Assembly: GCF_000235405.2 (NCBI RefSeq)
Contig: NC_017095.1
Span: 636,001 to 700,000 of the forward strand
DNA: 64,000 bases
Source of the DNA: Fervidobacterium pennivorans DSM 9078
Lineage (GTDB): Bacteria > Thermotogota > Thermotogae > Thermotogales > Fervidobacteriaceae
Direction: 5' to 3'
Within the stretch, counting starts at the first letter, position 1, and each line of letters starts with the position of its first letter. Shown piece by piece: positions 48,967 through 59,620 of this stretch. Both the position numbers and the translations under genes were made by a program. The notes below the pieces were generated by a model, which searched no databases, had not been told where the DNA came from, and worked only from the letters and a program-made list of their open reading frames with translations.

Positions 48967-49449
48967 TCACCTCCGCATGATTTGTTCGTTCAGCTCAGTC
49001 ACAAGCTCCATCGTGTAGAAAGACAAAGTGATAAAGAAATAAGAGACCAATTTACCAACAAACAATTGCTCTTCTCCAAGAATAAACTTTTTTGCAGTCA
49101 TAATCAATGCAATGATAAGTGCTACAGTTACTAAGAAAAGAAACGGAACAAAGTAGGACATAAAAGCAAAGACTAATGTGAACGTAAGGTATAAATTTGC
49201 AAGAGCATAAAGCTTTTCATCGGTATTTTTGAACCATTTTGAAAGAACCACACTAATACCCACAACACCAATAAAGAAAACCGTATTCGCAATCCCGATA
49301 AAGACCTTCACTACTGGATGATTAATGAAAAAGAACGCATTAGAAATTATCGATAGGACGAAACCTAACGAAAAAATCACAGACGAAAAAACTATAAAGT
49401 CTTTTGAAGACTTTTCCTCGATAACGCTGTTTAAATAATCCTTAATCAT
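48967..49449 (-). CDS. Four-helix membrane protein, unknown
   Basis: 160 residues from the ATG at 49449 (GGGGGTATT upstream). Four hydrophobic segments (about 20-45, 48-70, 85-118 and a weaker one near 130-150), charged ends, no known motif. Between a degV gene (3 bp away) and hpf (4 bp), so surely cotranscribed with them. Function unknown. Confidence 0.75.
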   Translation of the reverse strand: MIKDYLNSVIEEKSSKDFIVFSSVIFSLGFVLSIISNAFFFINHPVVKVFIGIANTVFFIGVVGISVVLSKWFKNTDEKLYALANLYLTFTLVFAFMSYFVPFLFLVTVALIIALIMTAKKFILGEEQLFVGKLVSYFFITLSFYTMELVTELNEQIMRR

Positions 49450-49452
49450 CAA

Positions 49453-50280
49453 CTAATACCCCCTTCCAACTACCAGTCCAAATACCTCTGGCCCAACATG
49501 TGCAGCAATTGCTGGTCCTATTCGTGCTATCGAGTGAACATTGAACCCTTCCAAGAGTTTGTCGAGATGTTCTTTCATGTAGGAAACTCCGTATCCGCCA
49601 ATTACAATATGACTTCCAATTTTTGCCATAAATTCTTTAGTAAGTTCTCTCATCCGTCTTATAAGTCCATCATGTGTTCTTTCCATTCCTAACGAAGCAG
49701 TATAACCATCCTCTGTTGTTGTAAGAATAGGTTTAATCCTTAAAAGTTTCCCAAGAAGTGCCTTCGCATGGCCTATCCTTCCCCCACGTTCGAGATATTC
49801 AAGTGAAGAGACTGAAAAAACCAATAAACTATCTTTTACAAATGTATCGACAATTTCCTGGGTAACCTTTAAGCCATTTTCTACTGCGTTAATAACTCGA
49901 TACAAAACATACGTTGTTTTTACACTCCCACTTTTGGAGTCCAAGACTGTCACATTTTTCAGCTTTTCCTCTTTAACAATGGATGAAATAGTATCGTACG
50001 TTCCACTTAGTTTCTGAGATATCGTGACTACGTATACGTTTTCGTATTCTTTTGAGTATTTTGTCAATTTTTCTCTCATCATTTCGGGTTTCGGTTGCGA
50101 CGTTGAAACCTTAGCTCCGGAGAGACAAAAGTTATAAAACTGTTCATCAGTTATCGTTACCTTATCGATGTATTCCGTGTCATCTATATACACACGCAGT
50201 GGGAACATATCGGTCGGAACTCCAAATTCAAGACCAGGTTGATAATCTACAGAACTGTCGAAGAGGTATATGTTTTTCAT
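49453..50280 (-). CDS. DegV-family fatty-acid-binding protein
   Basis: 275 residues. N-terminal YLFDSSVDYQPG, then RVYIDDTEYIDKVTITDEQF, LSGAKVSTSQPKPEMMREKL, and C-terminal RIGHAKALLGKLLRIKPIL and IGPAIAAHVGPEVFGLVVG. DegV proteins bind a fatty acid; in Firmicutes some (FakB) hand it to the FakA kinase. No fakA lies here. Tandem with a second DegV gene upstream (about 40 bp). Confidence 0.9.
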   Translation of the reverse strand: MKNIYLFDSSVDYQPGLEFGVPTDMFPLRVYIDDTEYIDKVTITDEQFYNFCLSGAKVSTSQPKPEMMREKLTKYSKEYENVYVVTISQKLSGTYDTISSIVKEEKLKNVTVLDSKSGSVKTTYVLYRVINAVENGLKVTQEIVDTFVKDSLLVFSVSSLEYLERGGRIGHAKALLGKLLRIKPILTTTEDGYTASLGMERTHDGLIRRMRELTKEFMAKIGSHIVIGGYGVSYMKEHLDKLLEGFNVHSIARIGPAIAAHVGPEVFGLVVGRGY

Positions 50281-50321
50281 GAGGTTCCCCCTTCCTTAGG
50301 GCACGATAACAATAAAACGAA

Positions 50322-51155
50322 TCAAAAATCTAAACCCAAGAGTATTCCAAAGCCTTCTTTACCTACATGCGTCGTAACAGCGGGTCCGATGTCAACAAAA
50401 TAAGGTTTTACGTCGTATAGTTGTGCTACTTCGTAGATAAAGTCTTTGTAATCTTCTTTACCAACTGCAGCGTAAATTCTTATTCCTTTTTCTTTTTTTC
50501 TTGCTTTTTCAACGAATTCCTCTGCTTTCTCTTTGATTACCTCTTTTACTTTTTTGATACCTATGGCTTTTTGGACTAACTGGACCTCACCATTTCGGGC
50601 TATAGTAAGAATAGGTTTTACATGTAGCATCTTTCCTAATACTGAAGTAATCTTTCCAATTCTTCCGCTTTTTTGAAGCTGTGTCACATCGAAAACGGCT
50701 ATTAAAAAGAGCGAGTCGTCTCTATATGATATTATATCATCTTCCTCTATTTTTTTACCAAGCTCTATATCCTTTAACATCCTCTCTAAAACGTAAGTAT
50801 TCTGTATACTAACACTTTTTGAGTCGAAAACGAAAACATTCTCGTATTTGTTTGCTATTGTGTAGAAAAGATTGTATGTTCCACTGAGCAGTGAGGAAAT
50901 TGACAATACGTAAACAGCATCATATTTTTTGTGCAGTTCGTGAAAAGTTTTTTCAACCACATCCACGCGCGGTAAGGAGGTTTCCACTTTTTCGCCCTTC
51001 TCAATAGCCTCAAGTATCTTATCTGTTATATCATCTGAATCCTCGAGTTCCTCGTCATTTATAAACACCCGAACAGGTATGGTGTATATCTCTATATCTG
51101 TGTGGAAATCTTTCCTCAATTTTGTTGTACTATCTACAACAACTGCAGTTTTCAG
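50322..51155 (-). CDS. DegV-family protein with probable CTG start
   Basis: 277 residues if started at CTG 51155. The family's first strand TAVVVDSTTKL is encoded only upstream of the first ordinary start (TTG at 51119), so that start would delete it. AGAGGTGA ends 6 bp before the CTG; the only other codons before the upstream TGA are AGG and AAT. C-terminal RIGKITSVLGKMLHVKPIL and IGPAVTTHVGKEGFGILLG confirm DegV. Paralogue of the next gene. First gene of the unit. Confidence 0.9.
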   Translation of the reverse strand: MKTAVVVDSTTKLRKDFHTDIEIYTIPVRVFINDEELEDSDDITDKILEAIEKGEKVETSLPRVDVVEKTFHELHKKYDAVYVLSISSLLSGTYNLFYTIANKYENVFVFDSKSVSIQNTYVLERMLKDIELGKKIEEDDIISYRDDSLFLIAVFDVTQLQKSGRIGKITSVLGKMLHVKPILTIARNGEVQLVQKAIGIKKVKEVIKEKAEEFVEKARKKEKGIRIYAAVGKEDYKDFIYEVAQLYDVKPYFVDIGPAVTTHVGKEGFGILLGLDF

Positions 51156-51231
51156 ATTCCTTCACCTCTTCGTTAAAGATATTAGAAATTGACCAAAATA
51201 TCCACCTGAACTAGTTGAACTAACAATCTTA

Positions 51232-51259
51232 AGTTGACTTTATTCAGTTGACTTTATTC
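51232..51259. repeat. Tandem 14-bp direct repeat at the end of atpC
   Basis: Two exact copies of AGTTGACTTTATTC, 51232-51245 and 51246-51259; the second contains the atpC stop codon. Confidence 0.9.
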
Positions 51260-51541
51260 TTCCTTTCGAAACTTGTGTGGATCAAACTCTTCAGGTTTTC
51301 CAACTTCCTCGGTAAGTATCACTACGTTACTGTTACCATCGCAGTGGAGAAAACCATCAATTACCTTTAGCTTTTCTTCGCCTTCTTCGGTTTGAATACG
51401 AACATCTGAAATCGCTAGCTTTGTAATAATGGGTGCTCTCTTATCGAGAACACCCATTTCACCTTCTACAGTTTTAAAAACTATCAATTTTGCATTATTA
51501 AACTCGACAATTTTGTATGGAGTAACTATCTTTATTTTCAT
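51254..51541 (-). CDS. atpC: ATP synthase epsilon subunit, short form
   Basis: 95 residues, AGGAGTTGAG before the ATG. Only the N-terminal beta-sandwich is present (MKIKIVTPYKIVEF, GEMGVLDKRAPIIT, DGFLHCDGNSNVVILTEEV). The C-terminal helical hairpin that inhibits ATP hydrolysis in E. coli (usual length about 135) is missing. Last gene of the atp operon. A tandem 14-bp repeat covers its stop codon. Confidence 0.93.
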   Translation of the reverse strand: MKIKIVTPYKIVEFNNAKLIVFKTVEGEMGVLDKRAPIITKLAISDVRIQTEEGEEKLKVIDGFLHCDGNSNVVILTEEVGKPEEFDPHKFRKEE

Positions 51542-51606
51542 CTAGCTCAACTCCTAATCAAGCTTTTTTCAGAGGTAAATGTTCAATATGACTTCGTGAT
51601 TCTATA

Positions 51607-53073
<1,467 letters not shown>

Positions 53074-53077
53074 TTAT

Positions 53078-53908
53078 TCATTCTTCTTTCAATGCATCAG
53101 CACCGGTGACTATTTCTATGAGTTCTTGGGTTATAGATGCTTGACGTGCTTTGTTATATTCGATAGTTAACAGTCTAACAACCTCTTCTGCGTTTTCTGT
53201 GGCGTTTCTCATCGCATTCTGACGTGCGTAGAGTTCGCTTATTTTTGTTTCAAAAGCCAATGCGTATAAGACACTTGAGGCATAGAATTCTACTAATGCG
53301 TTCTGAAAGCTTTCTTCCGCTGGTTCAAATTCGTACCTGTCACCTTTTTCAGAGGAACTTGGCTCCATCCTTATTGGTGTTAAATCGTATACATCCGGAA
53401 TTTGTGCTAGCTTGTTTTTAAACTTTCCATATACGACCTTTACCGTCCCAACACCGTTTGCCAGCAAGTCGTTAATCAAAGTCTTCATGAAGTCGAACGT
53501 TGGAGTTTCGTAGACATGCTCGTATATTCGAACAACTTTTGGATTGCTTCTAAATATAGGTGCAATCTTTGCTCCGACAACGTAAAGTTGATCAAAGTTC
53601 TCTTTTTTATCAACATATATCGCTTTCTTTGTAATTTCCGTTGGGAATGACCCACACAAGCCCATATCTGTTCCTATAACAACGAGTGCCTTTTTTCCTT
53701 GCCCTGTCACAAACGGATGTTTTACTTCGAAATGAACACGGGCTGCTATCTTCTTCGTCTCATTTAAAAACTCCCGTGCCATTTGCAATCTTTTTTCAAC
53801 CTTTTTAATACGTGCAGTTGAAACCATCTCCATTGCTTTTGTTATCTTCTTCAACGATTGGGTGGCGTTGATTTTTCTTTTAATCTGGAGTAATTTACCT
53901 CGACTCAT
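53078..53908 (-). CDS. atpG: ATP synthase F1 gamma subunit
   Basis: 276 residues. Central rotor shaft: N-terminal helix SRGKLLQIKRKINATQSLKK, the segment VIGTDMGLCGSFPTEI and C-terminal helix RNATENAEEVVRLLTIEYNK with ITQELIEIVTGADAL. The two long terminal helices form the coiled coil inside the alpha3beta3 ring. Confidence 0.96.
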   Translation of the reverse strand: MSRGKLLQIKRKINATQSLKKITKAMEMVSTARIKKVEKRLQMAREFLNETKKIAARVHFEVKHPFVTGQGKKALVVIGTDMGLCGSFPTEITKKAIYVDKKENFDQLYVVGAKIAPIFRSNPKVVRIYEHVYETPTFDFMKTLINDLLANGVGTVKVVYGKFKNKLAQIPDVYDLTPIRMEPSSSEKGDRYEFEPAEESFQNALVEFYASSVLYALAFETKISELYARQNAMRNATENAEEVVRLLTIEYNKARQASITQELIEIVTGADALKEE

Positions 53909-53914
53909 TCAACA

Positions 53915-55438
53915 TCACTTCCCGTAGACTTTTACAAACTCTTCTTTGAACTCCTTGATTATCTTGTGCAGTCTTTCCTCAAGTTCTTTTGATATTTGTT
54001 TGCTCGTTCTTATTTCCTCAAGAACATCATTGTACTTCTCTTTCACAAACTTTAAAAATCCATCCTCGAACGGTCGAACCGCCGAGACTGGTAAATCATC
54101 AAGGTAGCCATTAACTCCAGCAAAGAGTACAACTACCTGCTCTTCAACTTCCATAGGACTGTATTGAGGTTGTTTCATGAGTTCCATCAACCTCTGACCT
54201 CTTGTTATTTGAGCTTGAGTTGCTGGGTCGAGTTCTGTAGCAAACTGTGCAAATGTTTCAAGTTCTCGGTATTGGGCTAAATCAAGTTTAAGTGAGCCAG
54301 CGACTTGTTTCATAGCCTTTATTTGTGCCGCTCCACCAACACGTGAAACGGAAAGACCTATGTTAACAGCGGGTCTTTGCCCTGCATAAAAGAGGTTTGG
54401 TTCAAGGTATATTTGACCATCTGTAATTGAAATAACGTTTGTTGGAATATATGCTGAAATGTCGTTTGCTTGTGTTTCGATTATCGGAAGAGCCGTAAGT
54501 GAGCCTCCTCCGTATTTTTCATTAAGACGCGCTGCACGTTCTAATAACCTTGAATGAAGATAGAAAACATCGCCGGGATAAGCTTCCCTTCCTGGAGGCC
54601 TTCTAAGCAACAGTGAAATTTGCCTATAAGCAACAGCATGTTTGGATAAGTCGTCGTAAACTACGAGCGCGTCCTTGCCGTTAAACATGAAGTATTCTCC
54701 CATTGCACAACCAGCATATGGTGCAAGGTATTGTAGCGTTGCAGGATCTGAAGATGTTGCAACAACAACAATTGTATATTCCATAGCACCTGTTTGCCTT
54801 AGTTTTTCAACTATTCGGGCAACAGCAGATGCTTTCTGCCCAATTGCCACGTAGATACAGTAAACTCCTTTTCCTTTTTGGTTAATAATAGTGTCTATGG
54901 CTATCGCTGTCTTTCCGGTCTGTCTATCTCCAATTATTAATTCCCTTTGCCCTCTTCCAATAGGTATTAAAGAGTCTATAACCTTAAGTCCTGTCTGGAG
55001 AGGTGTATCGACAGGTTTTCTGTAAATAACACCTGGTGCTTTGAATTCAACAGGACGGGTTTGGCTGTACTGAATCGGTCCGAGGCCGTCAAGTGGTTCT
55101 CCCAGAGGATTTACAACACGTCCCAGAAGCCCCTCGCCAACAGGAACTTCCATGATTCTATTCAGTCTTCTGACTGTATGACCTTCTTTGATTTCTTTGT
55201 AATCACCAAGGATTATTATACCAACGTTATCCTCTTCCAAGTTGAACGCCAAACCTTTAGTTCCGGTTTCTACGAACTCGACCATTTCGTTTGCCATCAC
55301 GTTATTCAATCCGTAAACTCTTGCGATACCATCTCCAACTTGAATTACCTTTCCAACATCTTCAAGCTTTATTTCTTCCTGATACTCTGCTATTTTACTT
55401 TCCAAAACTCTTACAATCTCTCCAGGGTTTAATCTCAA
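53915..55438 (-). CDS. atpA: ATP synthase F1 alpha subunit
   Basis: 507 residues, TTG start with AGAGGGGTG upstream. Non-catalytic nucleotide-binding subunit: [17 protein letters not shown]-type C-terminus, and the alpha signature [17 protein letters not shown]. 6 bp before atpG. Confidence 0.97.
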   Translation of the reverse strand: MRLNPGEIVRVLESKIAEYQEEIKLEDVGKVIQVGDGIARVYGLNNVMANEMVEFVETGTKGLAFNLEEDNVGIIILGDYKEIKEGHTVRRLNRIMEVPVGEGLLGRVVNPLGEPLDGLGPIQYSQTRPVEFKAPGVIYRKPVDTPLQTGLKVIDSLIPIGRGQRELIIGDRQTGKTAIAIDTIINQKGKGVYCIYVAIGQKASAVARIVEKLRQTGAMEYTIVVVATSSDPATLQYLAPYAGCAMGEYFMFNGKDALVVYDDLSKHAVAYRQISLLLRRPPGREAYPGDVFYLHSRLLERAARLNEKYGGGSLTALPIIETQANDISAYIPTNVISITDGQIYLEPNLFYAGQRPAVNIGLSVSRVGGAAQIKAMKQVAGSLKLDLAQYRELETFAQFATELDPATQAQITRGQRLMELMKQPQYSPMEVEEQVVVLFAGVNGYLDDLPVSAVRPFEDGFLKFVKEKYNDVLEEIRTSKQISKELEERLHKIIKEFKEEFVKVYGK

Positions 55439-55442
55439 GGTA

Positions 55443-55988
55443 TCACCCCTCTCTTCTTAGCACGTTACGGGCTAAATTCTCAAGTCTACCTTTGATACTT
55501 GCATCGAACCTTTTTCCGGCAAATTCCATAACAACACCTGCAATTAAATCCTCGTCAACGCTAACATTGAACACCGGTTCCCTACCTGTATGTTTTTTGA
55601 CAAATTCCGACAGCAACTGTTCTTCTTCGGTATTCAATTCGACAGCAGTAGTTAAATCAACAGGTATTAGACCTTTATCTTCAAGAACAGTGAAATCAAA
55701 AAACGCAAGTATTTGTTTGATATATTTGAGCCTCTTGTTACTTATCAACAGATAAACAAATCTACTGAAAGGTTGGTCTGCAGGAAAACCTAATTCGTTC
55801 ATCAATTGACAAACAACCTGAGCACGCTTCTCAGGTTTTATTGCCTGGTTATTTAAAAAGACAGACATATAGTCGTATATCTGTGCCAAAACCCTTAGCC
55901 TGTCTTTATATTCCTCTGTCTTGTTATTTGCTTTTGAAACATTGTACAAAGCCATTGCGTATTTACTAGCTATAGCTGAGTACATCAT
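55443..55988 (-). CDS. atpH: ATP synthase delta subunit
   Basis: 181 residues. N-terminal helical domain [16 protein letters not shown] and C-terminal [40 protein letters not shown]. It joins the F1 head to the b-subunit stator. Start overlaps the atpF stop (ATGA). Confidence 0.94.
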   Translation of the reverse strand: MMYSAIASKYAMALYNVSKANNKTEEYKDRLRVLAQIYDYMSVFLNNQAIKPEKRAQVVCQLMNELGFPADQPFSRFVYLLISNKRLKYIKQILAFFDFTVLEDKGLIPVDLTTAVELNTEEEQLLSEFVKKHTGREPVFNVSVDEDLIAGVVMEFAGKRFDASIKGRLENLARNVLRREG

Positions 55989-56470
55989 TTTTCATACTCC
56001 CTTATGATTTTCATAAGGTATTCTCTCTTTGCCTTTTCATCTACAACATCTTTTAAAACCTTCATTGCAAGGCTAATTGCAATTTCAGTTGCTATAGATT
56101 GAACCTGGGAAATAACCTCTTGTCTTTGCCTTTCAATTTCTGATTGAGCATTGATAATTATTTTCTCGGCTTCTTTTTGAGCTCTTTGTTTTGCATCCTC
56201 GATTATTTTTTCAGCTTCTCTCTCTGCCGCAGCTATAACCTGCTCTGCTCTTTGACGCGCAGCCTTAAGTTCTTCTTCGGCTTGTTTTTTCATTGCGTCC
56301 GCGCTTTTACGAAGTTGCTCAGCTTCGGCTAAATCGCTTTCTATTTTCTCTCTTCTCTTATCCATCATCGAGAAGAAGGGTTTATAGAGAAGCTTGTTCA
56401 GCATCCATAGCAAGAATAAAAAGCTAAGGAGCTGAACAACAGCTGTTAAATTAATTTCAAAAAGATCCAT
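55985..56470 (-). CDS. atpF: ATP synthase Fo b subunit
   Basis: 161 residues from the ATG at 56470 (GAGGCGATCC upstream). One N-terminal membrane helix (LTAVVQLLSFLFLLWMLNKL), then a long Ala/Glu/Lys/Arg-rich coiled coil (about 35-140), the peripheral stalk. The frame reaches 56491 within atpE, but that is not the start. Confidence 0.94.
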   Translation of the reverse strand: MDLFEINLTAVVQLLSFLFLLWMLNKLLYKPFFSMMDKRREKIESDLAEAEQLRKSADAMKKQAEEELKAARQRAEQVIAAAEREAEKIIEDAKQRAQKEAEKIIINAQSEIERQRQEVISQVQSIATEIAISLAMKVLKDVVDEKAKREYLMKIIREYEK

Positions 56471-56480
56471 AAGGATCGCC

Positions 56481-56753
56481 TCACAACACAAAAAGTATCA
56501 AAAACGCGATAACAAGAGAATAAATACCTGTTGTTTCGGCAATAGCGTCGGCAAGAATCATACGTGTTGTTATTACGTTTGTTAACTCAGGTTGTCTTGC
56601 GATAGCATCCATAGCATGTGCACCAACGTTACCTTCACCGATACCAGGACCGATAGCACCAATTCCCATAGCAAGCCCTGCACCTATAGCCTTCCCCGCA
56701 ACTGCAATAGCCTTTGCAAGTTCACTGATAACCTCAGGTGTGAGTTGTTCCAT
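56481..56753 (-). CDS. atpE: ATP synthase Fo c subunit, Na+-type with two carboxylates
   Basis: 90 residues, two membrane helices. The ion-binding Glu73 lies in AIAETTGIYSLVIAF; the first helix carries Glu40 in GPGIGEGN, where the Na+ enzyme of Ilyobacter has Gln. This pair equals the two-carboxylate motif described for the Fusobacterium nucleatum Na+ rotor, with Thr74 in place of the usual Ser next to the Glu. Na+ coupling is thus very likely. RBS GGAGGGAG. Confidence 0.96.
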   Translation of the reverse strand: MEQLTPEVISELAKAIAVAGKAIGAGLAMGIGAIGPGIGEGNVGAHAMDAIARQPELTNVITTRMILADAIAETTGIYSLVIAFLILFVL

Positions 56754-56789
56754 AAATACTCCCTCCTCGTAATAAGTTTTTGAACTTAA

Positions 56790-57662
56790 TCAACCTTCAA
56801 TTTGTGAAGACATATAAGCAATTGCCAACGTTGAAAAGACGAAAGCTTGTATTAAACCTGAGAATATTCCAAAGTAAGCCCATAGGAAAGGTGGTAAGAA
56901 CATGTATTTGACTAAATAACTAATGACCAAAACAAGTATACCACCACCCGTAACATTGCCAAAAAGACGCATTGCATGTGACAGAGGTTTAGCAAGCTCT
57001 CCAACGATGTTCATTGGTAGCATAAATGCAACAGGTTCAAGAAATCCTTTTAACCATCCTTTCACGCCTTTTGTCTTTATTGCAAAATACTGACTTATTA
57101 TGAATACCATAACTGCATAAGTAAGGTTGGTGTTCAAATCACCTGTGGGTGGGAACCATGTATCGCTGAAAAGGACAAATTTAACAGTCCTTGCACCATT
57201 CTCAGCTATCGAAACATCTGCCGAAATTCCTGGAATGAAACCACCAATAAGGTTTGAAACAGCAATGTATATGAACAAAGTCATGGAGATTTTGAAAATA
57301 CTTCTTGCATACTTTTCATTTGGAACACTACTTTCAACAATCTCGTACAAGAAATCCATTAAAGATTCGGCAAAAGCTTGCTTTCTACTTGGTATAAGAG
57401 AAAATTCTTTGTGAACAGACCTTGCAAAAGCGAGTATAACTATAATTACAAGAAAAGACATGATTACCGTCATAGGGTTGATACGGTAATACCACGCATT
57501 TGTTGGACCAAACTGAACAATCCAACGATTAGCTATGTTCTTAAGAGCCTCTGAAGGAGGAGCAGTCATAAGCTTAGCATTTAAAAGTCCGACTGTTATG
57601 TAAACTATAAGAAAAATAGTTAGTTGTATTTTTGCTTTGGTACTCATTTTCTTTTTGCTCAA
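56790..57662 (-). CDS. atpB: ATP synthase Fo a subunit
   Basis: 290 residues from the TTG at 57662 (GGAGGTG 7 bp upstream; overlaps the atpI stop). Five to six membrane helices; the stator Arg is in ELAKPLSHAMRLFGNVTGGGI, with SYLVKYMFLPPFLWAYFGIFSGLIQAFVFS after it (core LIQAFVF). Forms the ion half-channels against the c ring. Confidence 0.94.
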   Translation of the reverse strand: MSKKKMSTKAKIQLTIFLIVYITVGLLNAKLMTAPPSEALKNIANRWIVQFGPTNAWYYRINPMTVIMSFLVIIVILAFARSVHKEFSLIPSRKQAFAESLMDFLYEIVESSVPNEKYARSIFKISMTLFIYIAVSNLIGGFIPGISADVSIAENGARTVKFVLFSDTWFPPTGDLNTNLTYAVMVFIISQYFAIKTKGVKGWLKGFLEPVAFMLPMNIVGELAKPLSHAMRLFGNVTGGGILVLVISYLVKYMFLPPFLWAYFGIFSGLIQAFVFSTLAIAYMSSQIEG

Positions 57663-58033
57663 GGTTTCCACCTCCAGGCAAAGAGAAATACCACTATTTT
57701 TAAACTCATCAGTCCTGCAAAAACCCCCAATATGCCTTCTGTCGGATTTTTCAAAATAAGTGATGCCAACAAGAATAACGATGCATAAAGAGCATATCTT
57801 AAAAGGTATCCAGTCCTAAGGTATCCTTTCCCAAATTTGATAAATCGGTCCTTTGTTGTAACACTTGATATTAATCCAATTATAACACCAACCTCGCCAA
57901 TTAGTACACCTAAAGCAAAGCTAAAACGCCTCAATAACACACCTAAAAGAAGTGTCACGGAAGAAACCACTAAAGAATAGATTATTATCCTTACCACAAA
58001 TCGCAGAACATCATTACTTGGAGAGTTACTCAT
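57659..58033 (-). CDS. atpI: ATP synthase subunit I-like protein
   Basis: About 124 residues (start at 58033, or ATG 58042). Four hydrophobic segments and the position between atpZ and atpB fit AtpI, the chaperone that helps assemble the c ring, especially in Na+ ATP synthases. Sequence similarity within this family is weak, so the call rests mainly on place and topology. Confidence 0.8.
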   Translation of the reverse strand: MSNSPSNDVLRFVVRIIIYSLVVSSVTLLLGVLLRRFSFALGVLIGEVGVIIGLISSVTTKDRFIKFGKGYLRTGYLLRYALYASLFLLASLILKNPTEGILGVFAGLMSLKIVVFLFAWRWKP

Positions 58034-58385
58034 CTTTTTCATCTTCCCCGTGCTTATGCTCGTGGTTCTTGAAGTCAGTTGCTCTGTTGTTTCCACTATC
58101 AACACTGTCTATTTTATCATATCTTTCGAGCTCTTTAATCAGGAACTTTATCCCGTTATAAACACCTGATAAGGTTCCAAGGACTATGAAAACTATTTTA
58201 AAAAGCCTTGCAGTTGAGAACAAATTATCCAGAAAAGCACCTAGGACGAAACCAACTAAGATATTTGCTATAATTGTGAATCCTAAACTGGATATAAGGT
58301 TCAGTTTTGATAATTCTTTACCGATGCCTTTGCCTTGATGCGGTTTTTGCCCACCTTTGCTATGTTGACCAACCACGATTTTCAT
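58026..58385 (-). CDS. atpZ: AtpZ/AtpI-like protein
   Basis: 119 residues: basic N-terminus, two membrane helices (LISSLGFTIIANILVGFVLGAFLDNLF and IVFIVLGTLSGVYNGIKFL, quoted in part), then an acidic/His-rich tail ending HEHKHGEDEKDE. This two-helix form is AtpZ, linked to Mg2+/Ca2+ transport or assembly. A GTG at 58376 fits the RBS better than the ATG at 58385. First gene of the atp operon proper, 4 bp after the aminopeptidase. Confidence 0.8.
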   Translation of the reverse strand: MKIVVGQHSKGGQKPHQGKGIGKELSKLNLISSLGFTIIANILVGFVLGAFLDNLFSTARLFKIVFIVLGTLSGVYNGIKFLIKELERYDKIDSVDSGNNRATDFKNHEHKHGEDEKDE

Positions 58386-58389
58386 TCCC

Positions 58390-59484
58390 TCAAATGATTA
58401 TCAATTCTCTTGTCAAAGTTGTTAAGACCTCGCAGCCGTTCTCCCTAACAACGACATCTTCTTCTATCCTTATACCGAATTCACCTTCGAGATATATGCC
58501 CGGTTCCACGGTAACAACTTGCCCCGGCTGTAAATGTTTATCCCATCTGAAACTGAGACTTGGATTTTCGTGGACTTCAAGTCCCAACCCGTGACCTAAG
58601 CCATGACCGAAGTATTCTCCATATCCAGCTTCTTGGATATGATTTCTTGCTATAGCATCTATCTCTTTTCCAGTAACACCAGCTTTTATAGCTTCCAAAG
58701 CTTTTTGCTGGGCTTCAAAAACTATCCTGTGCACTTCCTTAACTTTTGAGTTTGGTTCACCGATACAAAACACACGCGTTAGGTCACTATTGTAACCCTT
58801 ATATCTTGCACCCCAATCAACGACTACAGGTTCACCTTTCCCAATAGTTTTGTCAGAAGCACGCCCGTGTGGAAGCGCTCCCCTGTAACCGGAAGCAATA
58901 ATAGTATCAAATGCTATATCATCTGCTCCCAACAGTTTCATCTGGTACTCAAGATATGCCGCAAGTTCTCTTTCTTTCATCCCTGGTTTGGCAATTTCTA
59001 GCATCTTTTTGAACGCCTCTTGCGCGATTTCAACAGCAATTTTCATTGTTTCAATTTCATCCTCATCCTTAACAGACCTCACATCCACAACCAACGAAGA
59101 TATATCCTCAAATTCACAATCTGGAAGCTTTTCTTTGAGTGTGTCGTAAATACTTGCAGAGATTCGCTCTTTTTCTAAAGCCAACTTTCTCAAGTCGAGA
59201 TTTCTAATCAACTCAACAACGGTATCCAAAAAGCTTCTTGGTGGAACATACTTAACAAGTTCAAAAGTGCTTTCTTCTTTAACCTGTACCCAGTATCTAG
59301 AATCTGTGATTATTATGTGCCTTCTTGGTGTAATCAAAAGCGCGGAAAAACTTCCTGTGAACCCAGATAAGTATCTTGTGGTAACACTGTTGGAATTTTC
59401 AATGTTTATGACGAGGATGGCATCTACATCCTTTTCGAAAACACGCGCTTTTACCTTCTCGAGTTTTGAATTTGTAGGTTTCAT
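58390..59484 (-). CDS. Xaa-Pro aminopeptidase/dipeptidase (M24 family)
   Basis: 364 residues from the ATG at 59484 (AGGAGGCTACTTT upstream). Creatinase-like N-domain then pita-bread domain with metal ligands in VVVDWGARYKGYNSDLTR (two Asp), FGHGLGHGLGLEVHENP (His), VVTVEPGIYLEGEFG and IRIEEDVVV (Glu). Removes residues before proline. The open frame continues upstream through the tRNA gene, which is chance. Confidence 0.93.
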   Translation of the reverse strand: MKPTNSKLEKVKARVFEKDVDAILVINIENSNSVTTRYLSGFTGSFSALLITPRRHIIITDSRYWVQVKEESTFELVKYVPPRSFLDTVVELIRNLDLRKLALEKERISASIYDTLKEKLPDCEFEDISSLVVDVRSVKDEDEIETMKIAVEIAQEAFKKMLEIAKPGMKERELAAYLEYQMKLLGADDIAFDTIIASGYRGALPHGRASDKTIGKGEPVVVDWGARYKGYNSDLTRVFCIGEPNSKVKEVHRIVFEAQQKALEAIKAGVTGKEIDAIARNHIQEAGYGEYFGHGLGHGLGLEVHENPSLSFRWDKHLQPGQVVTVEPGIYLEGEFGIRIEEDVVVRENGCEVLTTLTRELIII

Positions 59485-59530
59485 AAAGTAGCCTCCTTCT
59501 ATCTTAAGCATTATTTTGTATCGAAATTGT

Positions 59531-59607
59531 TGGCGTGCTCGGCGGGACTTGAACCCGCAATCTTCGGATCCGGAGTCCGACGCTCTATCCAATTGAGCTA
59601 CGAGCAC
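59531..59607 (-). tRNA. tRNA-Arg (anticodon CCG)
   Basis: 77 nt. Acceptor stem GTGCTCG / CGAGCAC closed by G and an encoded CCA; D arm GCTC...GAGC; anticodon stem TCGGA/TCCGA with loop CTCCGGA, anticodon CCG (reads CGG); T arm GCGGG TTCAAGT CCCGC. A TGATAAAAT extended -10 lies about 16 bp upstream. Confidence 0.97.
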
Positions 59608-59620
59608 GCGCTAACACAGT

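Noticed and set aside
59485..59607. Upstream extension of the aminopeptidase frame through the tRNA gene
   Set aside because: The DNA is a clear tRNA-Arg, and the ATG at 59484 has a strong RBS.
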